41,725 nucleotides of DNA from contig JAJCYQ010000074.1 of the NCBI GenBank assembly GCA_029262835.1, forward strand, positions 1 through 41,725, written 5' to 3'. A program made the translations under genes and the position numbers. Below are positions 24,629 to 33,593 of the stretch, in pieces. A model generated the notes under the pieces. That model saw only the letters and a list, made by a program, of their open reading frames with translations, had not been told where the DNA came from and ran no database searches. Position 1 is the stretch's first letter, and each line of letters begins with the position of its first letter. This stretch comes from Bacteroidota bacterium (lineage in GTDB: Bacteria > Bacteroidota > Rhodothermia > Rhodothermales > UBA10348).

Positions 24629-25758
24629 CCAGGATCCTCGTTGTCCAGGGCCTCCTGGGTAAGACGCAGCGGCCGGAATGTATCGACCATGACAGCCAGT
24701 TCATTGGTGGCGTCCTTGCCAATGGAGGCTTCTACCGTGCCCGGATGGGGGCCATGCGCAATTCCGCCTGGGTGCAGAGTGAATGAACCTCGGTCTATAT
24801 CTTTGCGACTCATAAAGTTACCCTCGGCATAATACAGCACCTCATCGGAGTCGATATTCGAGTGGTTGTATGGCGCCGGGATGCTCTCGGGGTGGTAGTC
24901 GTACTTGCGCGGCACGAAGGAGCAGATCACAAAGTTGCGCCCTGCGAAGTGCTGATGGACCGGCGGGGGCTGGTGGATGCGGCCCGTAATGGGCTCGAAA
25001 TCGTGGATGGACGTGGCGTACGGGTACATGTATCCGTCCCAGCCTACGATATCGTACGGGTGATACCTGTACACCAGTCGGTGCAGGTAATCGTGCTTGG
25101 CTATCCGGACCTCGAACTCGCCCTCTTCGTCGATGGTTACGAGGTTCGAGGGGGGGCGAATGTCCCGCTCACAGTAGGGGCTGTGCTCGAGAAGTTGGCC
25201 GAAGGCGTTCCTGTACCGCTTCGGGTATTCAATTTCAGAAAAGCTTTCGATGACGAGAAAACGACACGAGGCGCTCTCGACGCGCCAGCGGTGCGTGATG
25301 GTGCGCGGCACATGGACATAGTCGCCCTGGCGGAAGGGGACCTCGCCGAAGGGCGACTCAAGGATACCTTCTCCGTCGTGCACGAACACCATCTCGTCAG
25401 CGACGGCGTTGCGGTAGAAATAGGACATGGGCTCGGTCGGCGAGGCGAGCGCCAGGCGGACATCTTCATTGCCCATGATGTAGCGGCGTGCAGCCAGCCA
25501 GTCTCCGGATGAGGCGACCTCTGCACCTTTCACATGGCGATGCTGCAGGAAGTCCAGGTCGGCGTACGGGACCTTCCAGGGAAGGGGATCCTCCACACGT
25601 TCTACGACAGTCGGTGGGTGGATGTGGTACGCAATGGTCGAAATACCGCTGAACCCCTCCGCGCCGACTACTTCCTCGCTGTAAAGCGCGCCGTCGGGGC
25701 GGCGAAACTGCGTGTGCCGTTTATGGGGAATATTGCCAAGACGGGTGTAATGAGGCAT
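24604..25758 (-). CDS. hmgA: Homogentisate 1,2-dioxygenase
   Basis: This non-heme iron enzyme opens the aromatic ring of homogentisate to maleylacetoacetate in tyrosine and phenylalanine catabolism. At 384 residues it is shorter than the human and Pseudomonas enzymes (about 430-445) but similar to a common bacterial type. The iron ligands can be assigned as His299 (PYNHSN), Glu306 (DSDEVLYYAEG) and His335 (HPGGIAHGPHPG), with the family blocks FVPRKYDYHP and EVLYYAEGNFMSR nearby. It follows hppD by 27 bases on the same strand, so the pair is an operon making and then using homogentisate. Its 3' end overlaps the ELWxxDGT gene on the opposite strand. Maleylacetoacetate isomerase and fumarylacetoacetase are not in the window. 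Confidence 0.94.
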   Translation of the reverse strand: MPHYTRLGNIPHKRHTQFRRPDGALYSEEVVGAEGFSGISTIAYHIHPPTVVERVEDPLPWKVPYADLDFLQHRHVKGAEVASSGDWLAARRYIMGNEDVRLALASPTEPMSYFYRNAVADEMVFVHDGEGILESPFGEVPFRQGDYVHVPRTITHRWRVESASCRFLVIESFSEIEYPKRYRNAFGQLLEHSPYCERDIRPPSNLVTIDEEGEFEVRIAKHDYLHRLVYRYHPYDIVGWDGYMYPYATSIHDFEPITGRIHQPPPVHQHFAGRNFVICSFVPRKYDYHPESIPAPYNHSNIDSDEVLYYAEGNFMSRKDIDRGSFTLHPGGIAHGPHPGTVEASIGKDATNELAVMVDTFRPLRLTQEALDNEDPGYMLSWRT

Positions 25759-25785
25759 GATGCGTCAGTGGGCTTGTAGAGAGAG

Positions 25786-26883
25786 TCAGAGATTGCCGCG
25801 ACGTTCCTGTTCGCGTTCAATGGCTTCGAAGAGCGCCTTGAAATTGCCTTTTCCGAAGGAGCGGGCCCCCTTGCGCTGAATGATTTCATAGAACACAGTG
25901 GGGCGGTCCTGGACCGGACGGGTGAATATCTGCAGCAGGTATCCTTCCGGATCCCTGTCAACCAGGATACCCAGCTCCCGGAGCGGAGCTATATCCTCGT
26001 CGATTTCGCCCACCCGATCCGGCAGGATGTCATAGTAGGTCTTCGGGACCTGCAGGAACTCAACGCCCCGGCTGCGCAGGTCGGTAACCGTACGGATGAT
26101 GTCGTCCGTTGCCATGGCAATATGCTGCACCCCGGCGCCCCGGTAGAAATCCAGGTACTCCTCGATCTGGCTCTTCTTCTTGCCAGCCGCCGGTTCATTG
26201 ATCGGAAATTTGATGCGGTCGTTGCCGTTGGCCATGACCTTCGACATGAGGGCCGTGTACTCCGTGGAAATGTCCTTGTCGTCAAAGGAGAGCAGGTTCC
26301 GGAAGCCCAGCACGTCGGCATAGAAATCCACATACTTGTTCATGTCGCCAAGGTGGACGTTGCCTACACAGTGATCAATGTATTTAAGTCCAACGGGCGA
26401 AGGCGTATACCACTCATTGGACCAGGCCTCGTACCCCGGCATGAATACCCCGCTGTACGCCTTGCGCTCGACGAAGGTGTGAACGGTCTCCCCATACGTG
26501 GCAATGCTGGCCGTGACAACCGTGCCATATGCGTCGGTACGCGTATGGGGCTCGGCTACACTGCGGGCGCCGCGACGGGTGGTTTCCTCCCACGCCGAAC
26601 GCGCATCGTCGACCCACATGGCCAAATCCTTGACGCCGTCGCCGTGCTCACGTACATGTGCTGCCACGTCCGAATCAGGAACCAGCGCTGACGTCAGAAC
26701 GAAGCGGATTTTTCCCTGACCGACAACATAACTGGTTCGCTCCTTGTTGCCCGTCTCCAGACCCGAATAGGCAATGGGCCGAAAACCGAATGCCGACATG
26801 TAGAAGTGGGCGGCCTGCTTGGCGTTTCCGACGTAAAACTCGACGTGGTCGGTGCCGCTGATGGGGAGGAAATCTTCAGTCAT
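25786..26883 (-). CDS. hppD: 4-hydroxyphenylpyruvate dioxygenase
   Basis: The 365-residue Fe(II) enzyme converts 4-hydroxyphenylpyruvate to homogentisate in the cytosol. It has the two-glyoxalase-fold layout of the family. The iron ligands are His171 (YIDHCVGNV), His254 ([12 protein letters not shown]) and Glu333 ([28 protein letters not shown], read as separate blocks [10 protein letters not shown] and [10 protein letters not shown]). Length fits bacterial HPPD. The frame is open to a TTG at 26910, but the ATG at 26883 ([10 protein letters not shown]) is the better start. It is the first gene of the hppD-hmgA pair and is divergent from the Nudix gene. Confidence 0.96.
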   Translation of the reverse strand: MTEDFLPISGTDHVEFYVGNAKQAAHFYMSAFGFRPIAYSGLETGNKERTSYVVGQGKIRFVLTSALVPDSDVAAHVREHGDGVKDLAMWVDDARSAWEETTRRGARSVAEPHTRTDAYGTVVTASIATYGETVHTFVERKAYSGVFMPGYEAWSNEWYTPSPVGLKYIDHCVGNVHLGDMNKYVDFYADVLGFRNLLSFDDKDISTEYTALMSKVMANGNDRIKFPINEPAAGKKKSQIEEYLDFYRGAGVQHIAMATDDIIRTVTDLRSRGVEFLQVPKTYYDILPDRVGEIDEDIAPLRELGILVDRDPEGYLLQIFTRPVQDRPTVFYEIIQRKGARSFGKGNFKALFEAIEREQERRGNL

Positions 26884-26981
26884 TGCCTGCGTGGTGAATT
26901 CGTAAAACAATGTTACCCGGCAGGGTCCGCATGCGTTCCACCTCCGGGATCAGTCGGCCCGGGTTCGTGTTCGAGTGCAGT

Positions 26982-27524
26982 ATGAAACCTGAACCGTGGA
27001 AAATCCTGTCCCAGAACGTATTGCTGGACCGTTGGTGGATGAAATTACGGGTCGATGCGGTCGCGCTGCCAGACGGTCAGGTGCTGCCTGAATACCACGT
27101 ACTGGAATACCCGGACTGGACGCTGTCATTGTGTGTGACCTCGGACGATACGTTCGTACTCGTAGAGCAGTACCGGCATGCTGTGGGCCGAGTCTCGCTG
27201 GAATTCGCCTCAGGCATGCTGGAGCAGGGGGAAGACCCCGAAGCCGGTGCGGCGCGTGAACTCGAGGAGGAGACCGGCTACATGGCGCAGGATTGGTCGC
27301 ATCTTGGCACCTGGGCTCCCGATCCATCCCGTCACAGCAACAGCGGCCACGTTTTCCTTGCACGCGGCGCCGAGCCGACCGGCGTCCTTGAACGGGATGA
27401 AACAGAAGACCTGCAGGTTGTGCTCCTGGACCGGGACGGTGTCATGGACGCTATCCGGGATGGACGTATTCTGCACGGCATGCACGTGGCGGCATTTTAC
27501 AAGGCGCTGGCGGAGGGGTTATGA
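26982..27524 (+). CDS. Nudix hydrolase (ADP-ribose pyrophosphatase-like)
   Basis: The 180-residue protein carries a complete Nudix box at 78-100: Gly78, x5, Glu84, x7, Arg92-Glu93-Leu94, x, Glu96-Glu97, x, Gly99. The N-terminal part (WKILSQNVLLDRWWMKLRVD...EYHVLEYPDW) is typical of the NudF/ADP-ribose pyrophosphatase branch, which cleaves nucleoside diphosphate sugars such as ADP-ribose. Substrate is inferred. The frame extends to an ATG at 26910, but the ATG at 26982 gives the normal N-terminus and leaves room for a divergent promoter with hppD. Its TGA overlaps the ATG of the next gene (ATGA). Confidence 0.9.
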   Translation: MKPEPWKILSQNVLLDRWWMKLRVDAVALPDGQVLPEYHVLEYPDWTLSLCVTSDDTFVLVEQYRHAVGRVSLEFASGMLEQGEDPEAGAARELEEETGYMAQDWSHLGTWAPDPSRHSNSGHVFLARGAEPTGVLERDETEDLQVVLLDRDGVMDAIRDGRILHGMHVAAFYKALAEGL

Positions 27525-28609
27525 AGCGTGCTGCGGGTGTACTTCTACTGGGAGCTGTACTTGGTCTCAGTGCGTGCGATGGCCGTCTTGCCCGGATTGA
27601 AGCAACCGCGCTGCGCGTTGATCGCTCGACCTGGGATTCCTTGACGGTGGTGTCAACGTTCATCCGCGACCCACTTTTCGGAGGCGTCGAGGCGGTTCCC
27701 ACCGATTCGCTGCGCGTGACCGTATTCCGGGCCAACTATGATACGCTTTATCATGGTGCGCCCGGGCAGATAGGCATTGACGACCGACCGCTTTTCAGTG
27801 AAGAGCGGCTTCTCGTGGAAGTCTGTGCCACATGGCGCCGCCAGACGGCCTGTGATCAGACGGGCGTCCGTGCTTCGCGCAAGCGGGCCATCGTAGAGCG
27901 GGCGACTGTTTTTCCGGTGTCCGGGACCGAGTACGGCTCGGCGCGCTACCGCTTTGGACTGCAGCGCGAGCGTCAGGGGTTCTCCGACTCGTCGTGGAGC
28001 GCCATCGAGTCCCGGATCTCGCACGACACCATGCTGCGCGTTTACGTGCCGGGCGGATCGGCCGCCGCTCTCGAAGTCCCCGTTCGATCGGGAGTGAACC
28101 GCGTGGACTTCAGTCGGCGGCCCGGATTCCGCGACTTCCGCTATGATATCCAGTCCGGACTTCTGGACAACGACTCGACACTGGTCCTGTTTGAACTCCA
28201 CGGACGTATTGCCCCGCAACGGACGCTTCTGACCCGCGACTCCGTGATGGTCCGGACTCGGACGCGGGAGGAGCGCAAGGAGGAACTGGCGTGGCTGGTG
28301 GAGTCGGCAGGCGAAGTGCTGCTCGACGAGCTCCAGGGGCGCCTCTCTTTCCGCCGGGCGTTCGTATTCATCAACGAATGGTCCTACGCCTCACTGGACA
28401 GGACCTATGACGCCGAAATCGAGTTGCAGTGGCAGGACGGACTGAGGCAGCGCTGGTCCGATGTGACGCTGCGCCTGTCCATCCGATTTGACGGTTCGCG
28501 CGGCGTTGCGCGGCTCGTCCGAGCCAGTTCCAGAGCACACGACAAGTGGTTTTCGGCCTGGCCCGACTCAACCGTTCTTCTGGATAGCCTGTACATTACG
28601 TCGCCATGA
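27521..28609 (+). CDS. Lipoprotein of unknown function
   Basis: The 362-residue product has a lipoprotein signal ending LGLSAC at about residue 19. The rest is a soluble, mostly beta-strand protein with many charged residues and no motif I recognise. Segments such as TVVSTFIRDPLFGG and DGLRQRWSDVTLRLSIRFDG suggest extended strands. It is translationally coupled on both sides: its ATG overlaps the Nudix stop and its stop overlaps the start of the oxidoreductase gene, each as ATGA. It probably sits in the periplasm or outer membrane; no function can be assigned. Confidence 0.78.
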   Translation: MKRAAGVLLLGAVLGLSACDGRLARIEATALRVDRSTWDSLTVVSTFIRDPLFGGVEAVPTDSLRVTVFRANYDTLYHGAPGQIGIDDRPLFSEERLLVEVCATWRRQTACDQTGVRASRKRAIVERATVFPVSGTEYGSARYRFGLQRERQGFSDSSWSAIESRISHDTMLRVYVPGGSAAALEVPVRSGVNRVDFSRRPGFRDFRYDIQSGLLDNDSTLVLFELHGRIAPQRTLLTRDSVMVRTRTREERKEELAWLVESAGEVLLDELQGRLSFRRAFVFINEWSYASLDRTYDAEIELQWQDGLRQRWSDVTLRLSIRFDGSRGVARLVRASSRAHDKWFSAWPDSTVLLDSLYITSP

Positions 28610-29610
28610 CTTTTCCTGCGCTTTTTGTTCACGAGCACGCGCCGCGTGTTCGCATTCGGCATATCTCCGGCGAAGACCTGCCCGGCGGTGGAGATACGCT
28701 CGTACGCGTGGCATGGAGTGGCATCAACTACAAGGATGCCTTGGCGGTGACCGGCGAAGGGCCCATCATCCGCGGAGCGCTACCCTTCATTCCCGGTATT
28801 GACCTCTGTGGAGAGATCCTCGAAACTACCGCCACCGAATGGCGCCGCGGTGATTGTGTCGTGCAGACGGGATGGGGCCTTGGAGAGACCGAGTGGGGTG
28901 GATACAGTGGCCAGCAGCGCGTCCATGCCCGGCATCTGATTCGTCTGCCCGCTGGCCTGTCGTCGCGGCATGCCATGATCGCGGGAACAGCGGGGCTGAC
29001 GGCTATGCTTGCCATCCTGGCGATCGAAGACGCGGGCATCACGCCCGATTCGGGAGACATCCTCGTCACGGGCGCCTCGGGCGGCGTCGGTACGTTTGCC
29101 ATCATGGCGCTTGCGCAGGCCGGGTACCGTGTCGTTGCGTCGAGCGGCTCCTCAGCCAATCATGCCTATCTGGAGAGCCTGGGAGCACATCGCGTGATGG
29201 ATCGCGCGGAGCTCGGCCATGGCGCGGCGCGTCCGCTGGACTCGGGGCGCTGGGCAGGGGCGGTAGATGCCGTCGGGGGGAAGACGCTCGAGGCAATACT
29301 GAGTCAGACGCGGCGACACGGATGTGTGGCGTCCTGCGGCCTTGTGGGAGGCGAGGGCTTCACATCCACCGTATTTCCGTTTATTCTGAGGGGTCTGCGC
29401 TTGCAGGGTATTGACTCGAATACATGCCCGAATCGCGTGCGCATGAAAGCCTGGAAGCGGATTGCGGCGCTTACCGAAATCTATGATTTCGACTCGCTCG
29501 CCGAAGAGGTCGCCCTTGAGGACACGGAGGCCGCATGCCGGCGCGTTCTTGCCGGCGGGCACACAGGCCGGATCATCGTGTCGCCAGTGGTTAACCCGCA
29601 CGGAAATTGA
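28606..29610 (+). CDS. AcuI/YhdH-family NADPH-dependent alkene/quinone reductase
   Basis: The 334-residue zinc-free medium-chain dehydrogenase matches the YhdH/AcuI group (acrylyl-CoA reductase in DMSP catabolism, quinone reductase-like in other hosts). Diagnostic blocks are VAWSGINYKDALAVTG, PFIPGIDLCGEI, GWGLGETEWGGYS, the Rossmann glycine motif VTGASGGVGTFAIMAL, and ASCGLVGG. It should reduce the C=C bond of an acrylyl-CoA-like or related alpha,beta-unsaturated substrate with NADPH in the cytosol; the actual substrate is unknown. It is the third gene of the coupled Nudix-lipoprotein-oxidoreductase run. Confidence 0.9.
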   Translation: MTFPALFVHEHAPRVRIRHISGEDLPGGGDTLVRVAWSGINYKDALAVTGEGPIIRGALPFIPGIDLCGEILETTATEWRRGDCVVQTGWGLGETEWGGYSGQQRVHARHLIRLPAGLSSRHAMIAGTAGLTAMLAILAIEDAGITPDSGDILVTGASGGVGTFAIMALAQAGYRVVASSGSSANHAYLESLGAHRVMDRAELGHGAARPLDSGRWAGAVDAVGGKTLEAILSQTRRHGCVASCGLVGGEGFTSTVFPFILRGLRLQGIDSNTCPNRVRMKAWKRIAALTEIYDFDSLAEEVALEDTEAACRRVLAGGHTGRIIVSPVVNPHGN

Positions 29611-29624
29611 CCGATACTCCGCGT

Positions 29625-30257
29625 ATGGGAGTATCCAATACCATATCCAAATGGGCGGGGCGCCGTGGCGACGCCGCCTGGACCGCCGCTGATCTTGCCC
29701 GGATTCAGCATTTCATGGACGACGGGGGCGCGGTAGCGCTCCCGGACCGGGTGCTCACGGCGGCCGTCAACGCAGGAATAATGGCAGCCAGCCATGTGCC
29801 TGCCAGTGGAGCATGGCGCGATGCGGCCACGGCTCATCCGGACTTGTACAATGTGCTGCACCGACTTGCAGCCGATACGTATGGCTACCGAAAAGTCCTG
29901 ATCTGCGAGATGAGCAGTGTCGTACAGGCCGATCTGCTGACCGTCCGGTTTTCGGCTTCCGAATGGAAGGAGCTCTTCGAGGCAGGCCACGTTCCGGTCG
30001 TTGAGCACGGACAGGCACCGCTACAGGACGGGCGTGTGGCGTTCGCGTCCCATGACCCGGGTAGCCCCGACGTCCGCGCTGCGGCGGAACGCATTCGGAG
30101 CGTCAAGCCGCAACTGGTGTACGCCGATCGGGACATCGTCTCGTCATTGCAGCGCGTACTCATCGAAAACATCCAACTTCCTGTCACGCTCTCCGCACCT
30201 GCTACGCTGAAGAAAGTACATATTGAGGCCGATACCAGTATGGGACGAGCCGCCTGA
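29625..30257 (+). CDS. Protein of unknown function upstream of GspE-type ATPase
   Basis: The 210-residue soluble protein has no signal peptide or membrane helix and matches no family I can name. It has an alpha/beta look: TYGYRKVLICEMSS, then AGHVPVVEHGQAPLQDG, then LVYADRDIVSSLQRVLIENIQLPVTLSAPA. The ATG at 29625 (MGVSNTIS) is preferred to a TTG at 29607 that nearly abuts the previous stop. It lies 14 bases after the oxidoreductase gene and 29 bases before the GspE-type gene, all on the same strand, so it may be co-transcribed with them. Confidence 0.7.
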   Translation: MGVSNTISKWAGRRGDAAWTAADLARIQHFMDDGGAVALPDRVLTAAVNAGIMAASHVPASGAWRDAATAHPDLYNVLHRLAADTYGYRKVLICEMSSVVQADLLTVRFSASEWKELFEAGHVPVVEHGQAPLQDGRVAFASHDPGSPDVRAAAERIRSVKPQLVYADRDIVSSLQRVLIENIQLPVTLSAPATLKKVHIEADTSMGRAA

Positions 30258-30286
30258 TCGGCCCGGAAACGGGGACACAGCCTCCC

Positions 30287-32122
30287 ATGCAACGAATCGA
30301 AACCACATCATCGACATCCTTTGAGCAGGCGCTCGTACGCGACCGGGTTGTGATGCGTCTGCGGAAAATGGGGCTCGTCGAAGACGATGTCCTGCGTTCG
30401 GCCTGGAGCGAATGGGAGTCGCTCAAGAACGACGGTGTACACGTTCCATTCTGGCGTGTCCTGGCTACGTCTGATATTGCCGAACCGGCTACGGTGTTCG
30501 AGCAGGCTGCCCGCGTCTATGCCTTCGATTTTGCAGAGGTCAATGAGGACGCGGCCATAGCATTCATACGTCGACATGAGGAGACGTTCGATGACGAGGC
30601 GTGGGACAGCATGGTCGAGCTGTTCGTAATTCCCGTCGCGCGCGAAATGGATCCCTCACTCGGCGAACCCCGCTGGATCTTCGTGACCCACGATCCGACG
30701 CGTCCCGAAGTCCACCAGCTCATCCAGGGCATGCGGCTTCGGCGGTTCGAACTCCAGTATGCCGATGAATCGGTAGTCGGACGACTGATCAGCGAGACGC
30801 TGGGCCAGAAGAACGAGTTCCTGGATAAATTGGGCGATTCAGACGGAGCGCTCGACATGGGCTCGACCTTCGAACAGGACCACAGCGATCTGGACGAGGA
30901 TGCGCTTGAAGCGGAGATGAGCCGGTCGCGGCTGATCAACCTCTTCGAGGCCGCGCTGACCGACGCCGTCAAACTGGGAGCCTCGGACGTTCATATCTAT
31001 CCGAATGCAGATGGTAAAGTCGAAATCCACCTTCGGGTCGACGGGGAGCTGCAGGAGTGGCACGTAGACGGGACCATTCGGCCGGAGGCTTTCCTGGCGG
31101 TCGTAAAGGACAACACAACCAATGTAGACCGCTTCGACCGTGATATAGCCCAGGACGGTGCCATCCAGCGGTGGATTGACAACACACTCATCCGGTTTCG
31201 CGTCTCTGTGTTGCCCATCGCGAGCCAGCAGGAGGGGCTCCATGCAGAGAGCGTGGTCATACGTGTCCTGGATGACCGGAAGGTGCTGACGGACCTGCGG
31301 CAGATCGGTCTGCAGGAAGATGCGTTTGCCCGGTTCCAACAGGCCATTCGGCAACCCCACGGCATGGTCATCCTGACCGGCCCAACGGGCAGTGGAAAGA
31401 GTACCACCCTGGTTGCCGCGCTCCATGAAGTCGTCACGCCCAAGGTAAACGTACTCACCGTTGAAGACCCGGTGGAATACCTCATGCGGGGAATCCGTCA
31501 GATTAAACTCGGCCCGCGGCTGGACCTTGAGGGCGCACTGCGCGCCATCCTGAGGCACGACCCGGACGTCGTCATGGTGGGGGAGATGCGTGATCGTCCG
31601 ACGGCCGAACTGGCCATCAAGCTGGCCAATACCGGCCATATCACCTTCTCAACCCTGCATACGAACGATGCGCCGAGCGCCGTTTCACGCCTCTTCAAAA
31701 TGGGTGTTGAGCCCTTTCTGATTGCGTACGCCATCAATATCGTGGTGGCTCAGCGCCTTGTTCGCAACCTGTGCCCGGCATGCAAAATCCCGGATCCGAA
31801 TCCCGACTTCACGTTTCTCGAGCACATCGGGTTCAAGTCGTCCGACGTGTATGGAGCCACGTTCTATCAGGCGGGTGGACACGAAAGCTGCCGCACCTGC
31901 AAAGGAGCTGGATACAAGGGGCGCCGGGCCATCGCCGAAACCATGCTGTTTACGCCCGAAATCCGATCCATCATCATGGGCTCCGGTGAGATGGTGGACG
32001 AGGAAAAACTTCGCGATGCCGCCGTGGCCGATGGCATGACAACGCTCATCGATGCCGCCCGCCGTCTTGTCACGCTCGGCGAGACGAGCGTCGAGGAGGC
32101 TATCCGCGTAACGGGAACCTGA
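30287..32122 (+). CDS. GspE/PilB-type secretion or pilus assembly ATPase
   Basis: The 611-residue protein is a type II secretion/type IV pilus extension ATPase homologue. The N-terminal ~200 residues form a divergent regulatory region. The N2 domain (about 215-330) carries ASDVHIYP. The ATPase core has Walker A GPTGSGKST (365-373), an Asp box (VEDPVEY), Walker B HDPDVVMVGEMRD and a His box (TGHITFSTLHTNDAPSA). The zinc-binding tetracysteine domain is present (CPAC at 496-499, CRTC at 535-538), which marks GspE/PilB and not PilT. No other secretin, pilin or inner-membrane platform gene lies in the window, so it is an orphan here. It would drive assembly of a pseudopilus or pilus at the inner membrane. 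Confidence 0.9.
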   Translation: MQRIETTSSTSFEQALVRDRVVMRLRKMGLVEDDVLRSAWSEWESLKNDGVHVPFWRVLATSDIAEPATVFEQAARVYAFDFAEVNEDAAIAFIRRHEETFDDEAWDSMVELFVIPVAREMDPSLGEPRWIFVTHDPTRPEVHQLIQGMRLRRFELQYADESVVGRLISETLGQKNEFLDKLGDSDGALDMGSTFEQDHSDLDEDALEAEMSRSRLINLFEAALTDAVKLGASDVHIYPNADGKVEIHLRVDGELQEWHVDGTIRPEAFLAVVKDNTTNVDRFDRDIAQDGAIQRWIDNTLIRFRVSVLPIASQQEGLHAESVVIRVLDDRKVLTDLRQIGLQEDAFARFQQAIRQPHGMVILTGPTGSGKSTTLVAALHEVVTPKVNVLTVEDPVEYLMRGIRQIKLGPRLDLEGALRAILRHDPDVVMVGEMRDRPTAELAIKLANTGHITFSTLHTNDAPSAVSRLFKMGVEPFLIAYAINIVVAQRLVRNLCPACKIPDPNPDFTFLEHIGFKSSDVYGATFYQAGGHESCRTCKGAGYKGRRAIAETMLFTPEIRSIIMGSGEMVDEEKLRDAAVADGMTTLIDAARRLVTLGETSVEEAIRVTGT

Positions 32123-32146
32123 TGTTTCCGTCTCTCTCGGGCTGGG

Positions 32147-32707
32147 TCAGTGCACCATGATGGGAACGGCGACTTCGGTACGGTCCCAGGCCAGCACCAT
32201 TTCGTGACCGGAGCCTGCTTCGCGGAAACTGATCGTAAACGCTTCGTGCAACGAGTCGATCTGACGGGAAGGAGCCGTGATTCGATGTACGTCTTTCTCC
32301 GGGTCGTGGGAAAACTCGCCCCACATACCCAGTTCACTATTCAGCAGAATGGCCCACTCTGCTTCACCGGGGACCGTGAACAGGGCATACGTGCCAGCCT
32401 GGACGTGTTCGCTGCCGAGCATGACGTCGCGTGTGAAAGTTATTTCAGTGGCTTCGTTTGCGCCGGTCCGCCAGGTCTCACCGAACGGCACCAGACCGCC
32501 GAAAATGTCCCTGTCCCGTTTGCGGGGCGAGCTGTAGACCACCTTGATGTAGGCGTCGCCTATCGTGGTGGCCGCGAGGGCCATGGGACTTGCCCGGGCT
32601 TCCGGCGCGGGCACAGTTTCAACCTGCGCCTTTGCGATGGGGGCCAGCGCTGCCAGAAACAGCGTGACAAGCAAGGGTGTAGCGAAAAAACGAGTGGACA
32701 GGGTCAT
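32147..32707 (-). CDS. DUF2911 secreted protein (first of two)
   Basis: The 186-residue product has a Sec signal peptide (cleavage near AKA/Q at about 27) and one DUF2911 domain. Family features are VVYSSPRKRDRDIFGGLVPFG, WRTGANEATEITF and AGTYALFTVP. DUF2911 proteins are common in Bacteroidota; function is unknown and location is probably periplasmic. It starts 1 base after the TGA of the upstream lipoprotein gene (TGACATG), so the two are coupled. A second DUF2911 gene lies at 37662-38285. Confidence 0.87.
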   Translation of the reverse strand: MTLSTRFFATPLLVTLFLAALAPIAKAQVETVPAPEARASPMALAATTIGDAYIKVVYSSPRKRDRDIFGGLVPFGETWRTGANEATEITFTRDVMLGSEHVQAGTYALFTVPGEAEWAILLNSELGMWGEFSHDPEKDVHRITAPSRQIDSLHEAFTISFREAGSGHEMVLAWDRTEVAVPIMVH

Positions 32708-32708
32708 G

Positions 32709-33509
32709 TCAGTAGGGGGTTACAGTGATGTTTTCAAGGCGAATTTCCGAGACGAGTCGAAGGCTGTCTGCGTCGAACAGCTCGTCATAGCGGTCTATGG
32801 TCTCGACCGTCAGGTCGTCATACGTCCAGTTCAGTTCGTCGCGAAGCCGGGCGCCGCCCACCTCGTGGATGACATCCATGCTGCGGAATCGGGATCCGGT
32901 CTCGTCGGTGAAATACCAATATGCGTAGTAGTCCATGGTGTGGTTGTCGGCATGGATCCAGACCAGGAAGCGGTCCTGGTAGTCACGTCCACCACCTTCC
33001 TGGCGGTACGTGATACCAATCTTGTGGTAGGGAGCGCCCTTTATGGTAACTTCTCCCATGTATTCTTTGATGACGGCGGGGTCGTTCAGGTTGACCGGCA
33101 ATAACGTGAAGTACGCCATCGAGTTGACGTTGTCTCCAATACGGCGCCGATCAAGCGAGTCGAGTTCGACAGCCTGGCCATTCACATCGCGAAAAAAACC
33201 ATCATTGTTGAGACCTTCCCGAACATGTGCTCCGTCGTCGCCCGTGAACCGGCGCTCATACTGGAAGCGACCATTTTCCCTCTCCAATACGAACTCGAAG
33301 CCGCGAAAGTCGAACGTGATGCGGCTGTTGTCAATGATGTCGCCACCATGCGCTGCAATGGCCCTGTCAATGGCCAACTGGGCCGGACCGACCTCAGCGG
33401 AAGCATCCGGATTACCGGCCGAATCACCGGTCTGGTCACCGTCTCCGGACGAACAGCCGGCAAGAACGACGAGCGCAAAAAGCAGTAAGGGCACGAAACG
33501 ATGGGGCAT
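32709..33509 (-). CDS. DUF6503-type lipoprotein
   Basis: The 266-residue product starts with a lipoprotein signal (LLLFALVVLAGC) followed by an acidic Ser/Gly/Asp linker. The mature part (AQLAIDRAIAAHGGD, ITFDFRGFEFVLERENG, VWIHADNHTMDYYAYWY) resembles the DUF6503 family, which overlaps with LolA-like outer-membrane lipoprotein-sorting folds in general shape. No activity is known. The start at 33509 is chosen for the signal peptide; the open frame extends to 33581. It lies about 84 bases downstream of the GltS-like gene and is coupled to the DUF2911 gene. Confidence 0.78.
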   Translation of the reverse strand: MPHRFVPLLLFALVVLAGCSSGDGDQTGDSAGNPDASAEVGPAQLAIDRAIAAHGGDIIDNSRITFDFRGFEFVLERENGRFQYERRFTGDDGAHVREGLNNDGFFRDVNGQAVELDSLDRRRIGDNVNSMAYFTLLPVNLNDPAVIKEYMGEVTIKGAPYHKIGITYRQEGGGRDYQDRFLVWIHADNHTMDYYAYWYFTDETGSRFRSMDVIHEVGGARLRDELNWTYDDLTVETIDRYDELFDADSLRLVSEIRLENITVTPY

Positions 33510-33593
33510 GGCGAGAGCGGGTCTGTGGTAGGCACGGGACTGCGAACGACCCATCGTGAACCCTCGTTCCCTCACACGCATGTCGCCCTCGTG

